A DNA stretch of 60,037 nucleotides from a virus. Location of the stretch: positions 1-60,037 of IMG/VR virus record IMGVR_UViG_3300023178_004792; one strand, written 5' to 3'. Position 1 is the first letter of the stretch; every line of letters starts with the position of its first letter. The translations under genes and the position numbers were made by a program. A model generated the notes under the pieces. That model was not told the origin of the DNA, did not search any database, and saw only the letters and a program-made list of their open reading frames with translations. This document shows positions 1 through 8,462 of the stretch, piece by piece.

Positions 1-3000
1 TCTGTGGTCGCTTCATATTTGAACGTGTCAGCACCTTCTCCGCCCCAGAGCGTGTCAGCCGCGCCGCCGCCATAAATCACATCATCACCCATGGTACCAA
101 GTATTGTATCAGCACCGCTGGTTCCATTGATCTGTGATGCTCCATCATAGTACAGTGACGCCGCCCACTGTATGAGGTTTTCGTTGTAGGTCTGAGAACC
201 ACCGCTTGACAATGTGCTTGATGATGTATAGGTTGAATCGACGCCACTTCCGTCCCACAAGTCCATGGGATATGTGTCATAGTACACCAGTCCCGAACCG
301 TACTTGTAGGCAAATGCGTTGTTGTAACTCTCACCGTTGGGATAATCATTTATTCCCCTGTGTCCTATGCCCACCTCGCCAGTGCCCAGGTTGGTGATGT
401 GTCCGTGGTCAGTGTGGCCACCACCGTCCAGGGTGTTGTTGGTCAATGTGCCCGCCGCACCGTTGTACAACAATGTGTCGTTCAGTTCTGTCCTGAAGTC
501 TGTGTCATCGTTGGTACCACCAATTCCGTGGTCATAACCACCAAACGATCTTGTGATTGTGGCTGACTCACCCAACAACATATTGTTTGCGTTTGTCACG
601 TGTCTGTCCTGTATTAAAAGTATACCACCATCGTTGACCCAACTCCAAACGTCACTGCTGGCACTACTTGGCGAAGAACTATCAGCCATTCCAACTCCTG
701 TCAACCATTCAGACAGGTACCGACTGTTGTCTCCATTGTGAACGTACATGATGTCTATGTTCTGCAGGTCGGCTGTTCGAACATCGGTCAGATTGGTTGC
801 TGTGTGTCCCGTGTTCTCGATGATTCTCTTCTGGTTGGTCGTGTCACCTTGATATAAATCCATTGTATAATAACCAACGTTCTGTTTGTAGGCTATTGGG
901 GTACCGTCGTTGCCGGAGTGTACATCTTCAAAGTCCAAGATGTTCTCATGGATTGTGATTGAGCCGTCCGCTGTCACTGTCAACACAAAATCCGCCTTGG
1001 CATCATCAGTGCCGTCGAACGCCCTCACAGTGACGTTGTAGTTGGTGTCTTCAGTGACATCAGTGAATGAGGACGCCAGGGTGATCACACCATTGTCGTT
1101 GATGGCAAGGTTGCCTGATTGATCCACAGTGAGACTGTACGTGAGTGCGTCACCATCCGCGTCCGATGCCGATGCTGTTGCGATTGTAGACCCCACACTC
1201 AAACTTTCTGACTTGCTGACGTTGGCGATTGTGCTGATGGTGGGTGCTGTGTTCACAAACAACACAAGGTCTTGTCCATTCATAAAATTTTCAAAATTTT
1301 GAAAATCATCCTGTATTTCATCAGCACCTTCGTTCCACCAGACATTATCTAAGTCATCTATGAAAATTTCTTCTTGATACACTGGTTGTTCGAACGCCAC
1401 CAGTTGTTCATCTTCCTGTTTGAAGTCGTCCATCTTGAATTGCTCCTCCACGAACATCTCCTCCTGTTGGAATATGTCATCCTGTGCCTGCATCTCCTGT
1501 TGGAAGGCATCCTCCTGCATCAGATTCTCCATCTCCTGCTCGAACTCCTGGAAGTTGTCCGCCTCGTTGAATATGTCCTGCACCTCCTTGGGTGCGTCCA
1601 GCAACTCGCCATCCTCCTTGGCCTGGTCGAAGTCGGCCTCTATCTGATCCTTGAACGCTTCCTCCTCCAAGCGTAGTTCTTCCTCTATCTTCTGTATCTG
1701 CTCCATGTCCTCTTCTGGCATGTCGGCGTCCTCCTCGAAGATGTCAGCGTTGACCTCTTCCTCTACCTTGGGCTCCTCCTTGATCTCCTGTATCACCTGT
1801 TCCTCGATCTTGTCCTCGAACACCACGTCAGCCTCGTTGAAAGCCTTCTCAACCTCGTTGATCACCTCGGCACCGAAGTCCTGCTCCAGTTCCTGGAAGA
1901 ACTGTTGGAACTCTTGTTCTATCTGCTGTATCTCCTGTTCGATCTGCTGGAAGTTCTGTTCGATGTTCTGCTCCAGCACGAAGACCTGTTCGAATTTCTG
2001 TTCAACCTCTTGGAACCTCTGTTCGATCTTCTGCACGACCTGTTCCACTTCCTGGATCTTTTCCTCGAACTGTATCTTCTCTTCTATGATCTCCTCTCGG
2101 ATCTGCTCCACTTCAACAATCTCTTCCTCCACTTTTGCCAGTTCTTCCTCGATCTTGGCCTTCTCCTGTGGTGCGGCCTGTTCCAATTTCTCTTCCAGTT
2201 CCACCTTCGCTTCTTCTAATTTTTCTTCTTTTATCTCCACTTCCTTCTCTTTCTCCGCTACCTCTTCCAGTTCCTCTTCCAGTAGTTCCGCTTCCTCTTC
2301 CAACTGCTCGGCCTCTTCCTCCAGTTGTTCCTTCTCTTCCTCCAGTTGTTCCTTCTCCTCTTCCAACTGCTCCTGTTCCTCCTCCAGTTTCTTCTTCTGC
2401 TTCTCGGCCTCCTTGCTCTTCTTGTTCTTTTGTGAGGTCTTCAGCGTGGTCTTGTTGGTGGCGATGGTCTTGGCGAACTTCTTGAGCACCACGTCCTCGG
2501 GCACTATGATGGGTATGCTGGGTGGTAGGAATGCGCTGGTAATCGTGGAGCTCTCGAACGGTTGCGTCAGCACCACCTCACCGCCCTGTGTGATCAGTGC
2601 CACCTCGCCCACGGTGCCGTCCTCGTTGGGCAACAGCACCACGTCATTGGACTCGCCCTCCTGTGACGCCTTGCCCGCCACCTGTGTTCCCCTGACGCCT
2701 ATGGTCAGCACTGGCGTGGTCACCTTCATGGCGTCCGCACCGGTCTTGGCCACGCCGCCCGATATGAACGAGAAGTCGCCCTTGATCATGGTGACGTTCA
2801 TGGAGCCCGTCAGTGTCTCTGGGTCATACACGAAGTCGTCTATGACCTGCCTGGCGCCCGCGTCGATGGAGAACGTGGTGTCATCCAGGAACACTATGCC
2901 CGTGGATCCACCCGTGCTCTCTATGACGTCGTTGAGGTATATTAGGTCCCCCACCTGTAATTCTATGGTCTGGCCGGCACGCTGAACAGTCACCGTGCCG

Positions 3001-3287
3001 CCCGCTATGGTTATCTCACCTATGGCGTCGGGATCCTCGAAAGCCACGAGCGATTGGTCAAGAGGTCGGCTGTTGACAGCCATTAGGTCGACTATGTGAC
3101 TTTTGAGGATTGAGCCGTTAGGTGTGACGAGGTCCTTGGGGTTGACGAAGTAGTCCTTGAGCAGTATCTCCGCCCGTTCCCCGAACAGGTCTTCGTGGGT
3201 GATCTTGAGATGATCTCCCTGTCTGACGTAGTCGCCAGACGTCATCAGTTGCCATGATATCTCTATCTTGTCAGATGGACCTGCCAT
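1..3287 (-). CDS. FecR-domain giant adhesin with coiled coil, cadherin-like domain and RTX repeats (3' end off the left edge)
   Basis: The minus frame is open from an ATG at 3287 to the window edge, about 1095 residues, with the C-terminus missing. In order it shows a FecR-like beta domain at about residues 95-165 (VGDLIYLNDVIEST), a very Glu/Gln-rich coiled coil at about 290-610, a cadherin/VCBS-like repeat at about 680-776 (APTIST, ASDADGDALTYSL), an alpha/beta region with an IDIMYVHNGD strand, and RTX calcium-binding nonapeptides at about 1057-1090 (GADTILG, GDDVIYGGG). Known proteins of this build are secreted or surface adhesins. There is no N-terminal signal peptide, so in a phage it may be a virion or tail-associated adhesin; that is inference. 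No Shine-Dalgarno is evident; a GTTAAAGTA box sits 5 bases before the ATG. Confidence 0.85.
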   Translation of the reverse strand, partial: MAGPSDKIEISWQLMTSGDYVRQGDHLKITHEDLFGERAEILLKDYFVNPKDLVTPNGSILKSHIVDLMAVNSRPLDQSLVAFEDPDAIGEITIAGGTVTVQRAGQTIELQVGDLIYLNDVIESTGGSTGIVFLDDTTFSIDAGARQVIDDFVYDPETLTGSMNVTMIKGDFSFISGGVAKTGADAMKVTTPVLTIGVRGTQVAGKASQEGESNDVVLLPNEDGTVGEVALITQGGEVVLTQPFESSTITSAFLPPSIPIIVPEDVVLKKFAKTIATNKTTLKTSQKNKKSKEAEKQKKKLEEEQEQLEEEKEQLEEEKEQLEEEAEQLEEEAELLEEELEEVAEKEKEVEIKEEKLEEAKVELEEKLEQAAPQEKAKIEEELAKVEEEIVEVEQIREEIIEEKIQFEEKIQEVEQVVQKIEQRFQEVEQKFEQVFVLEQNIEQNFQQIEQEIQQIEQEFQQFFQELEQDFGAEVINEVEKAFNEADVVFEDKIEEQVIQEIKEEPKVEEEVNADIFEEDADMPEEDMEQIQKIEEELRLEEEAFKDQIEADFDQAKEDGELLDAPKEVQDIFNEADNFQEFEQEMENLMQEDAFQQEMQAQDDIFQQEEMFVEEQFKMDDFKQEDEQLVAFEQPVYQEEIFIDDLDNVWWNEGADEIQDDFQNFENFMNGQDLVLFVNTAPTISTIANVSKSESLSVGSTIATASASDADGDALTYSLTVDQSGNLAINDNGVITLASSFTDVTEDTNYNVTVRAFDGTDDAKADFVLTVTADGSITIHENILDFEDVHSGNDGTPIAYKQNVGYYTMDLYQGDTTNQKRIIENTGHTATNLTDVRTADLQNIDIMYVHNGDNSRYLSEWLTGVGMADSSSPSSASSDVWSWVNDGGILLIQDRHVTNANNMLLGESATITRSFGGYDHGIGGTNDDTDFRTELNDTLLYNGAAGTLTNNTLDGGGHTDHGHITNLGTGEVGIGHRGINDYPNGESYNNAFAYKYGSGLVYYDTYPMDLWDGSGVDSTYTSSSTLSSGGSQTYNENLIQWAASLYYDGASQINGTSGADTILGTMGDDVIYGGGAADTLWGGEGADTFKYEATT

Positions 3288-3431
3288 GTAAGTACTTTAA
3301 CCTCGCTCATGTTTATTTAAATAACCGCGTGTATATAAAGTGTGCGTACATTATCCACAGAGCCTCAGATTGCACACCTTTGATAATACACGCACATTTC
3401 TGTCTGGGCACCACACTTTAAATATTGGCGA

Positions 3432-3845
3432 ATGAAGGAAATCCTCACAGCGATGATAATATGGTTGGGAGCCAACACCAACCTTGACACCAACCATGAC
3501 GTGCCGTTGGTGATATTCCTGCCACAGGACCAGCTCAACCACATGTACTACAAGGACTCCGCACACGACGGCAATAAACTGCATGGGCTCTATGACCGCG
3601 ACAAGGACACGATTTTCCTGCCAGACACCTGGGACAGGCGCCGGCCATGGGACCTGGGAGTGTTGCTACACGAGATGATGCACTACCTACAGGACCAGAA
3701 CGAGATCAAGTTCAGTTGCGTACAGGAGATGGAGCGTGACGTGTGGCCCACACAGCGTAAGTACCTACAAGAGGTTCATGACTACGAGTGGGAGTATGAC
3801 GAACTGTGGTACTGGATGGTCAGCAACTGTCCTAGTATGATCTAA
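3432..3845 (+). CDS. Small HExxH metalloprotease-like protein (DUF6647-like)
   Basis: This 137-residue protein carries HEMMH at residues 80-84, the zinc-binding helix of zincin peptidases, after LGVLLH. The region before it (LPDTWDRRRPWDLG) looks like the short zincin-like proteins grouped as DUF6647. No signal peptide is seen, so it probably acts in the cytoplasm. A TAAATA box lies 7 bases before the ATG. It is one of few plus-strand genes here and its stop codon overlaps the stop of the opposing AlgH gene by four bases. Protease activity is inferred from the motif only; the third metal ligand is not certain. Confidence 0.7.
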   Translation: MKEILTAMIIWLGANTNLDTNHDVPLVIFLPQDQLNHMYYKDSAHDGNKLHGLYDRDKDTIFLPDTWDRRRPWDLGVLLHEMMHYLQDQNEIKFSCVQEMERDVWPTQRKYLQEVHDYEWEYDELWYWMVSNCPSMI

Positions 3846-4420
3846 ACCTTGAAAATTTTGGAAGTGATCTCGGATGTTTTATTCATGACCGCACGATTCA
3901 CGCAGGTCTCCCAGAGATCATCTGGTTTGCTTGAAAATACCAATTCCTGATCATAATCTAATGTAAGCCAGCTCATGGTCTTGGGCCTAGGTGGCTGTGG
4001 GTCCAGTTCCGCCTCCAGTTGTCCGGCCTCCCAGTTGGCCATGCCCAGCATGATCAATCGCTTTTCAGGTCCACCGCCCTGTGCTATCATCTCCAGCATC
4101 TTGCGGTCCAGCGTGTATGCCAGTTCGTCCTGCTTCCTGGATTGGCTACTGCCCAACTGCACGTCCTTGGTGTGTAACACTCCTATGATATTGGTCAGCA
4201 CGGGTCCACCGTAGTACACAGGATTATTGTATCCGGACATCAAATTAATTCCACCCTCGGAACACACGTGCTTGAAGTCTGGGTGTTTGCAGATCTTGTT
4301 TATGATGACACCCGCCGCGCCTGAAACGTCGTGCCTCCACATGTAAACAACCGACTTGGCGAAACGCCAGTCAGGCATGTTGGGTGGTGCCACCAGCAGT
4401 TTGCCCTGTGTGTCCGTCAT
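3842..4420 (-). CDS. AlgH/YqgE family (UPF0301, DUF179) protein
   Basis: The 192-residue protein has the AlgH signature: an N-terminal LLVAPPNMPD, then SVVYMWRHD..GAAGVIINK and YYGGPV, matching in order the family's conserved blocks. Length is typical. The family's biochemical role is not settled; it was first linked to alginate regulation in Pseudomonas. The start codon shares ATGA with the stop of the upstream kdsA, so the two are probably translationally coupled. Its presence in a phage is unusual. Confidence 0.85.
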   Translation of the reverse strand: MTDTQGKLLVAPPNMPDWRFAKSVVYMWRHDVSGAAGVIINKICKHPDFKHVCSEGGINLMSGYNNPVYYGGPVLTNIIGVLHTKDVQLGSSQSRKQDELAYTLDRKMLEMIAQGGGPEKRLIMLGMANWEAGQLEAELDPQPPRPKTMSWLTLDYDQELVFSSKPDDLWETCVNRAVMNKTSEITSKIFKV

Positions 4421-5217
4421 ACACTTTTACTTATAGCGTCGAACTTCTTTAATTTTATGAGTAGATCTTTGAGGTCGTCCAGGTGCACGTTGTTGGGACC
4501 GTCCGACGCCGCGTTGTCGGGATCGTCATGCACCTCCATGAACACGCCCGCCACACCCACGGCCACCGCCGCCGATGCTATCACTGGTATGTGTTCTCTG
4601 TTGCCACCTGATGATGTGCCCTGTCCTCCCGGCTGTTGGCAACTGTGTGTGGCGTCTATAACGACTGGGTATCCTGTCTTCTTCATCTCGTGTAGGCCAC
4701 GCATGTCGGACACCAGTGTGTTGTATCCAAAACTGGTTCCACGATCACACAACCACAGTTTGTCGTTGCCGGTTGATGCCACCTTCTCTGCGACATTTCG
4801 CATGTCCCAGGGCGCCAGGAACTGACCCTTCTTGATGTTGATGTACTTGCCGGTCTCGCCCGCCGCAAGTAGTAGGTCGGTCTGCCTGCACAGGAACGCT
4901 GGTATCTGTAGTGCGTCCACGTGTGGTGCCACAAGAGCGGCCTGTTGTTCCGTGTGTATGTCAGTTATGATCTTTAGGTCGGGCATCTCCGCCTTGAGCT
5001 TGTCGAATATCTCCATGCCACGTGCCAAACCCGCACCACGTTTTCCCGTCAGTGATGTCCTGTTGGCCTTGTCAAAACTGCTCTTGTAGAAGAATTCAAT
5101 TCCGCAGTAGTCTGCGATCTTCTTGATCTCACGTGCCATTTTGAATGCGTGTTGTTCTGATTCTATCTGGCAGGGTCCTGCGATCAGGAAGAATGGTTGG
5201 TCATTGCCTATGTTCAT
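4417..5217 (-). CDS. kdsA: 3-deoxy-8-phosphooctulonate synthase (KDO-8-P synthase)
   Basis: KdsA condenses phosphoenolpyruvate with arabinose 5-phosphate to give KDO-8-phosphate, the precursor of the LPS inner-core sugar Kdo. The 266-residue protein is full length. It shows IAGPCQIES near the N-terminus, KSSFDKANR, CDRGTSFGYN, DATHSCQ and FMEVHDDPDNAASDGPN. Cysteine in GPCQIE, the histidine of ATHSCQ, and the Glu and Asp near the C-terminus are the metal ligands of metal-dependent (class II) enzymes, where class I enzymes have Asn for Cys. A TAATTA box lies 5 bases before the ATG and no Shine-Dalgarno is seen. A phage copy could support changes to host LPS during infection. Confidence 0.93.
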   Translation of the reverse strand: MNIGNDQPFFLIAGPCQIESEQHAFKMAREIKKIADYCGIEFFYKSSFDKANRTSLTGKRGAGLARGMEIFDKLKAEMPDLKIITDIHTEQQAALVAPHVDALQIPAFLCRQTDLLLAAGETGKYINIKKGQFLAPWDMRNVAEKVASTGNDKLWLCDRGTSFGYNTLVSDMRGLHEMKKTGYPVVIDATHSCQQPGGQGTSSGGNREHIPVIASAAVAVGVAGVFMEVHDDPDNAASDGPNNVHLDDLKDLLIKLKKFDAISKSV

Positions 5218-5236
5218 GTAGGTAATTATTCAGATA

Positions 5237-6553
5237 TTATTTGGCTTCAGCACTCATTTGAGCAAACGGATTACGTTCAACAGTCGAAATCGGATATGCT
5301 GTGTTCACTGTCAAATTAAAGCCTTTGACAAGACTTTCAATGTTTTCGGCGTAACTTGTTTTTGTTACACCACCACGCCTGCTTATGAATAAAAGTCCCA
5401 TTCCACCCTCTGCTTGTTTTTGTGTGAAATATGCCTTAAGGTTTGCTAACCCATGGAAGTTTTGTGCTTGTTTCAAATTATTACTTTTGACTGCTTGGAT
5501 AATTTTAGGAGTATATTCGTTGTTTGGCCAAAGGTCTTCAATGATAAGTGTGAAATCATCTAACATTTTTTGCCTAATTTTTTTATCAACATCTTGACTG
5601 TGTATTGCACCCAAAAGTGTAGAATAGGCAATACCAGATTTTTTCTTAGGAATAATTTGTTGATAGTCGTTAATAAATTTTGTTGCTTTATTGAAATAAT
5701 CAGGAGATGGGTTTATGTCATCATCTTTGAATCTTCCTTTATACGCTCCACCTTTCACTTCTATAGGAGTGTTATCATCGATTACTACTAAATCACCCTT
5801 TTCTCCTTTTCTCAATTCTTTGCTGTGTGTGGCAAATAATATTTCTCCAGGACCAATACCCTGAGCAGGTTGGTATGTAAGCATATCATTCCAATAAAAT
5901 TTGAGTTCATCACTTGTTTGTAAATCTTTTCTAATAATATTTGATAAAACGTTAGAAGGTTTTTGTAATTCGTCTACACTTATACAAGTATTATCATTAA
6001 TTGCTTTTATAATTTTTGTGATTTCTTCAGACGTCAAACTATTACCCAGCATAAATTTTGACACTACTTTGTAATATTTTTGTAAATCGCCATCGTCTAC
6101 GGCCTTTACTGCTCGTGAAACTTTAAGATATTGATTTTGTTTTTTACTTGTTTTTCCTTTGATGCTTTTGTCTGGTGTACCTGCAAGTTGTAATGCCGAA
6201 TTGATTTGATCTAAAATTCTATCACTCACATCCTTAGGTAAACTTGCTACCTGTTTAGAAAGTGCTTTAATTTTCTGTGCTTGAGGCAAACTCATTATAC
6301 CTTGATCTGCTGGTGCCTCCCTCAGGAACCACGGAGTCTCGAAACTCTCCTTCTTCATGAACCTGTGTATTAAATCTTGATAAAGTTTGTCATGGCTCTG
6401 CTGTGATATCTCACCACGTGCCACCCTTGTGTGTAGGTCCTTGACTCCCGTTAGGAAGTCCGGATAGCTCTGCACGTTGGGCATCTGCACTACCTTGGCC
6501 TTGGGCGTTGGGAATTTGATCACGTTGGATTCTTTTTCAAACCATGGTTTCAT
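5237..6553 (-). CDS. Mosaic phage protein with a PD-(D/E)XK nuclease-like core
   Basis: This 438-residue protein has two parts. Residues 1-84 end in FETPWFLREAP, a short motif I associate with marine T4-like phage proteins, and use ordinary base composition. From about residue 85 (near position 6300) the DNA becomes clearly AT-rich. The C-terminal part holds GPGEIL (E237), GDLVVI (D254) and IEVKGG (E265, K267), the spacing of a PD-(D/E)XK nuclease active site. An ATAAATA box lies 5 bases before the ATG. It may be an endonuclease fused to a phage N-terminal module by recombination. Nuclease activity is inferred. Confidence 0.75.
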   Translation of the reverse strand: MKPWFEKESNVIKFPTPKAKVVQMPNVQSYPDFLTGVKDLHTRVARGEISQQSHDKLYQDLIHRFMKKESFETPWFLREAPADQGIMSLPQAQKIKALSKQVASLPKDVSDRILDQINSALQLAGTPDKSIKGKTSKKQNQYLKVSRAVKAVDDGDLQKYYKVVSKFMLGNSLTSEEITKIIKAINDNTCISVDELQKPSNVLSNIIRKDLQTSDELKFYWNDMLTYQPAQGIGPGEILFATHSKELRKGEKGDLVVIDDNTPIEVKGGAYKGRFKDDDINPSPDYFNKATKFINDYQQIIPKKKSGIAYSTLLGAIHSQDVDKKIRQKMLDDFTLIIEDLWPNNEYTPKIIQAVKSNNLKQAQNFHGLANLKAYFTQKQAEGGMGLLFISRRGGVTKTSYAENIESLVKGFNLTVNTAYPISTVERNPFAQMSAEAK

Positions 6554-6568
6554 ACGGGTATTTATTGC

Positions 6569-7375
6569 TTATGAGTCGTCGCCGTTACGCAGTTTGTCGT
6601 TGATCTTTATGCTGGTTTCTAACTGTGTGAATGGCGTGTTAAGGATCTCACGGGCGAACCATGCCAGTGCGGCGGTGTCCTTGGGGAAACATGATCCCGC
6701 GTAGCCACGCTGTCCATCATGCCCGGGCACCCGCATGTGGGTGTCGCCGATCCTGGGATCGTGTGCTATGATCTTTGTGAATGTTTGCCAGTCAGTGCCC
6801 CTTGCGGCCTTTAGAACATCATACATCTCGTTCATGAATGTAACCTTGGTTGCGAGGAAACTGTTGATGCAGTACTTGACCATGCTCGCAGTCACAATGT
6901 CTGTCTTGTACACAGGACATTCTTTACAATCACTGTGTTCTTTGTACAGTTTCTCAACGGAATCAGTGTCAGCGTCCCTACCACCAAACACGTGCATGGG
7001 TGGGTTAACGAAATCATTTATGTAGTTCTTCTCTGTGAGGAACTCGGGATTGTACACTATCCTCAGGTCCACACATTGTTCTATGATGTTCTGCAATTTG
7101 TATGCGGGCACAGTTGATTTAACAATCACGAGTAAACCTTTTGACTGGTTCAACTGTTGCATGACATCTTCCAATATAGCAGTGTTGCATTCTCCCGACT
7201 CCAGCATGGGCGTTGGCACTGCCACGAAGACGGCGTCAGGCCGGAACTTGATCAGGTCCTCTATGGTGTTGGTGCTGTTGTGTTTGGGATCTACTATGAA
7301 CTTCTGCACGTCTCGTGTGAATCCATGATCCACCGCCGTGCCTACAAATCCATGTCCCACAATACCCAGTTTCAT
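6569..7375 (-). CDS. Short UDP-glucose/GDP-mannose dehydrogenase-family protein
   Basis: The N-terminal Rossmann motif GIVGHGFVG, then AVPTPM, KSTVPA, YNPEFLTE, and the catalytic cysteine motif GSCFPKD (C229) identify an NAD-dependent nucleotide-sugar 6-dehydrogenase. At 268 residues it stops soon after the central domain and lacks the C-terminal UDP-binding domain of the roughly 400-450-residue family, so substrate binding must be altered or supplied otherwise. It probably oxidises an NDP-sugar to the uronate for surface polysaccharide. A weak promoter (TAGACA, 17 bases, TATAAT, 7413-7385) lies just upstream. Confidence 0.85.
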   Translation of the reverse strand: MKLGIVGHGFVGTAVDHGFTRDVQKFIVDPKHNSTNTIEDLIKFRPDAVFVAVPTPMLESGECNTAILEDVMQQLNQSKGLLVIVKSTVPAYKLQNIIEQCVDLRIVYNPEFLTEKNYINDFVNPPMHVFGGRDADTDSVEKLYKEHSDCKECPVYKTDIVTASMVKYCINSFLATKVTFMNEMYDVLKAARGTDWQTFTKIIAHDPRIGDTHMRVPGHDGQRGYAGSCFPKDTAALAWFAREILNTPFTQLETSIKINDKLRNGDDS

Positions 7376-7384
7376 ATGTGGTAT

Positions 7385-7413
7385 ATTATACTGGGTATCG
7401 AAGACAATGTCTA
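7385..7413 (-). promoter_or_regulatory. Possible host-type promoter before the short dehydrogenase gene
   Basis: On the minus strand TAGACA at 7413-7408 and TATAAT at 7390-7385 are separated by 17 bases, just upstream of the start at 7375. The -35 box differs from TTGACA at one position. The site lies between pstS and this gene. Confidence 0.45.
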
Positions 7414-8367
7414 CTATTTGGCTCTGGTCCTCATGGCCGCCATGGTTTCTGCGTCTAGCGGTACAAGTCCGAGGTCAAGTAGGTAACCTCTTTTACCAAT
7501 GGCCTTCTTGCTCACGTAACTCTGCATGAACTTCTTGAGTCCAGGAACTATGTCGAAGTGCTCCTTCTTGAAGTACACGAACAATGGTCTCGAGATTGGA
7601 TAACTGTAGTCCTGGATGGATTCCAATGATATCTCGACTCCGTCTATGGTCATCGCTTGGACCTTGTCTCTTGAGTTGTCAAGATAACTGTATCCAAATA
7701 TCGCGAAGTACTTGGGATCGTTCTGTAGTTTCTGGATCAACAGTGTGTCGTTCTCACCTGCCTCCACCACCGGTCCGTCCTCACGCAAGTTGTAACAGGC
7801 CTTCTTGCCTTGTGCTTCCAGGATCTCCTTTGGACATCCTTTCTTCATCACTAGCGAGTTCCATGCGTCTCTGGTGCCCGATGTTGGTGGTGGCACCATC
7901 ACGATGATCTCTTGGTCTGGTAGGCTTGGATCTATCTCCGACCACTTCTTGGGTCTAGGGCCTAGGTCCGCCAGCGCCATCCAAAGTTGTTCCCTGGTGA
8001 AGTTTACTTTAACGCCTTCCACTGAGTTCGCTAAAGCGATGCCGTCATTGCCCACGGCTATCTCGATGAAGTTCACGTTGTTGTTCGCACACAACTTGGC
8101 CTCTTTGTCTTTGATGGCCCTTGATGCGTTTGTGGCTGATGGTGTGTTCGTATCTATGCCTGCGCAGAACAATTTCATTCCGCCACCAGTTCCCGTAGAT
8201 TCCACCACTGGTGTGGCGTGTTTGCTTTCCTTACCAAAACGTTCGGCAACCACCGTGGTGAATGGATACACCGTCGATGAACCTACGATCTTGATCTGGA
8301 TTTCTTTTGCTACGGAAGTAGATACAAATGCTAACAACATCAACACTGTTAGTGTCAATTGTCTCAT
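7414..8367 (-). CDS. pstS: Phosphate ABC transporter substrate-binding protein PstS
   Basis: PstS binds phosphate in the periplasm and delivers it to the host PstCAB transporter. The 317-residue protein starts with a clear signal peptide (cleavage likely after SVA near residue 20), followed by VGSSTVYPF, ESTGTGGG, SGTRDAW and FGYSYLDN, all parts of the phosphate-binding cleft. AAAGGAAAATCAA gives a good ribosome binding site before the ATG. A PHO-box-like site lies about 80-95 bases upstream. No other pst gene is in the window, the usual situation for phage-borne pstS genes of marine phages. Confidence 0.93.
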   Translation of the reverse strand: MRQLTLTVLMLLAFVSTSVAKEIQIKIVGSSTVYPFTTVVAERFGKESKHATPVVESTGTGGGMKLFCAGIDTNTPSATNASRAIKDKEAKLCANNNVNFIEIAVGNDGIALANSVEGVKVNFTREQLWMALADLGPRPKKWSEIDPSLPDQEIIVMVPPPTSGTRDAWNSLVMKKGCPKEILEAQGKKACYNLREDGPVVEAGENDTLLIQKLQNDPKYFAIFGYSYLDNSRDKVQAMTIDGVEISLESIQDYSYPISRPLFVYFKKEHFDIVPGLKKFMQSYVSKKAIGKRGYLLDLGLVPLDAETMAAMRTRAK

Positions 8368-8444
8368 TTGATTTTCCTTTGTTGTTTTAATGTTTTCATT
8401 GGTTATAAAACGCTATTATTTAAACACACTAGTATTAAAGGAAT

Positions 8445-8462
8445 GTTACAGTTATGTTAAAC
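8445..8462 (-). promoter_or_regulatory. PHO-box-like site upstream of pstS
   Basis: Read on the minus strand the 18 bases are GTTTAACATAACTGTAAC. The second half matches the PHO box repeat CTGTAAC exactly and the first half matches weakly, about 14 of 18 bases against CTGTCATAWAWCTGTAAC. It lies 78-95 bases before the pstS start and overlaps the end of thyX. A PhoB-type host regulator could use it to induce pstS under phosphate starvation. Confidence 0.6.

Noticed and set aside
1651-2985. Long plus-strand Ser/Cys-rich reading frame of 444 codons
   Set aside because: It is the antisense of the Glu/Gln-rich coiled coil of the minus-strand adhesin; repeats of GAA/GAG/CAG read as TTC/CTC/CTG in the other strand.
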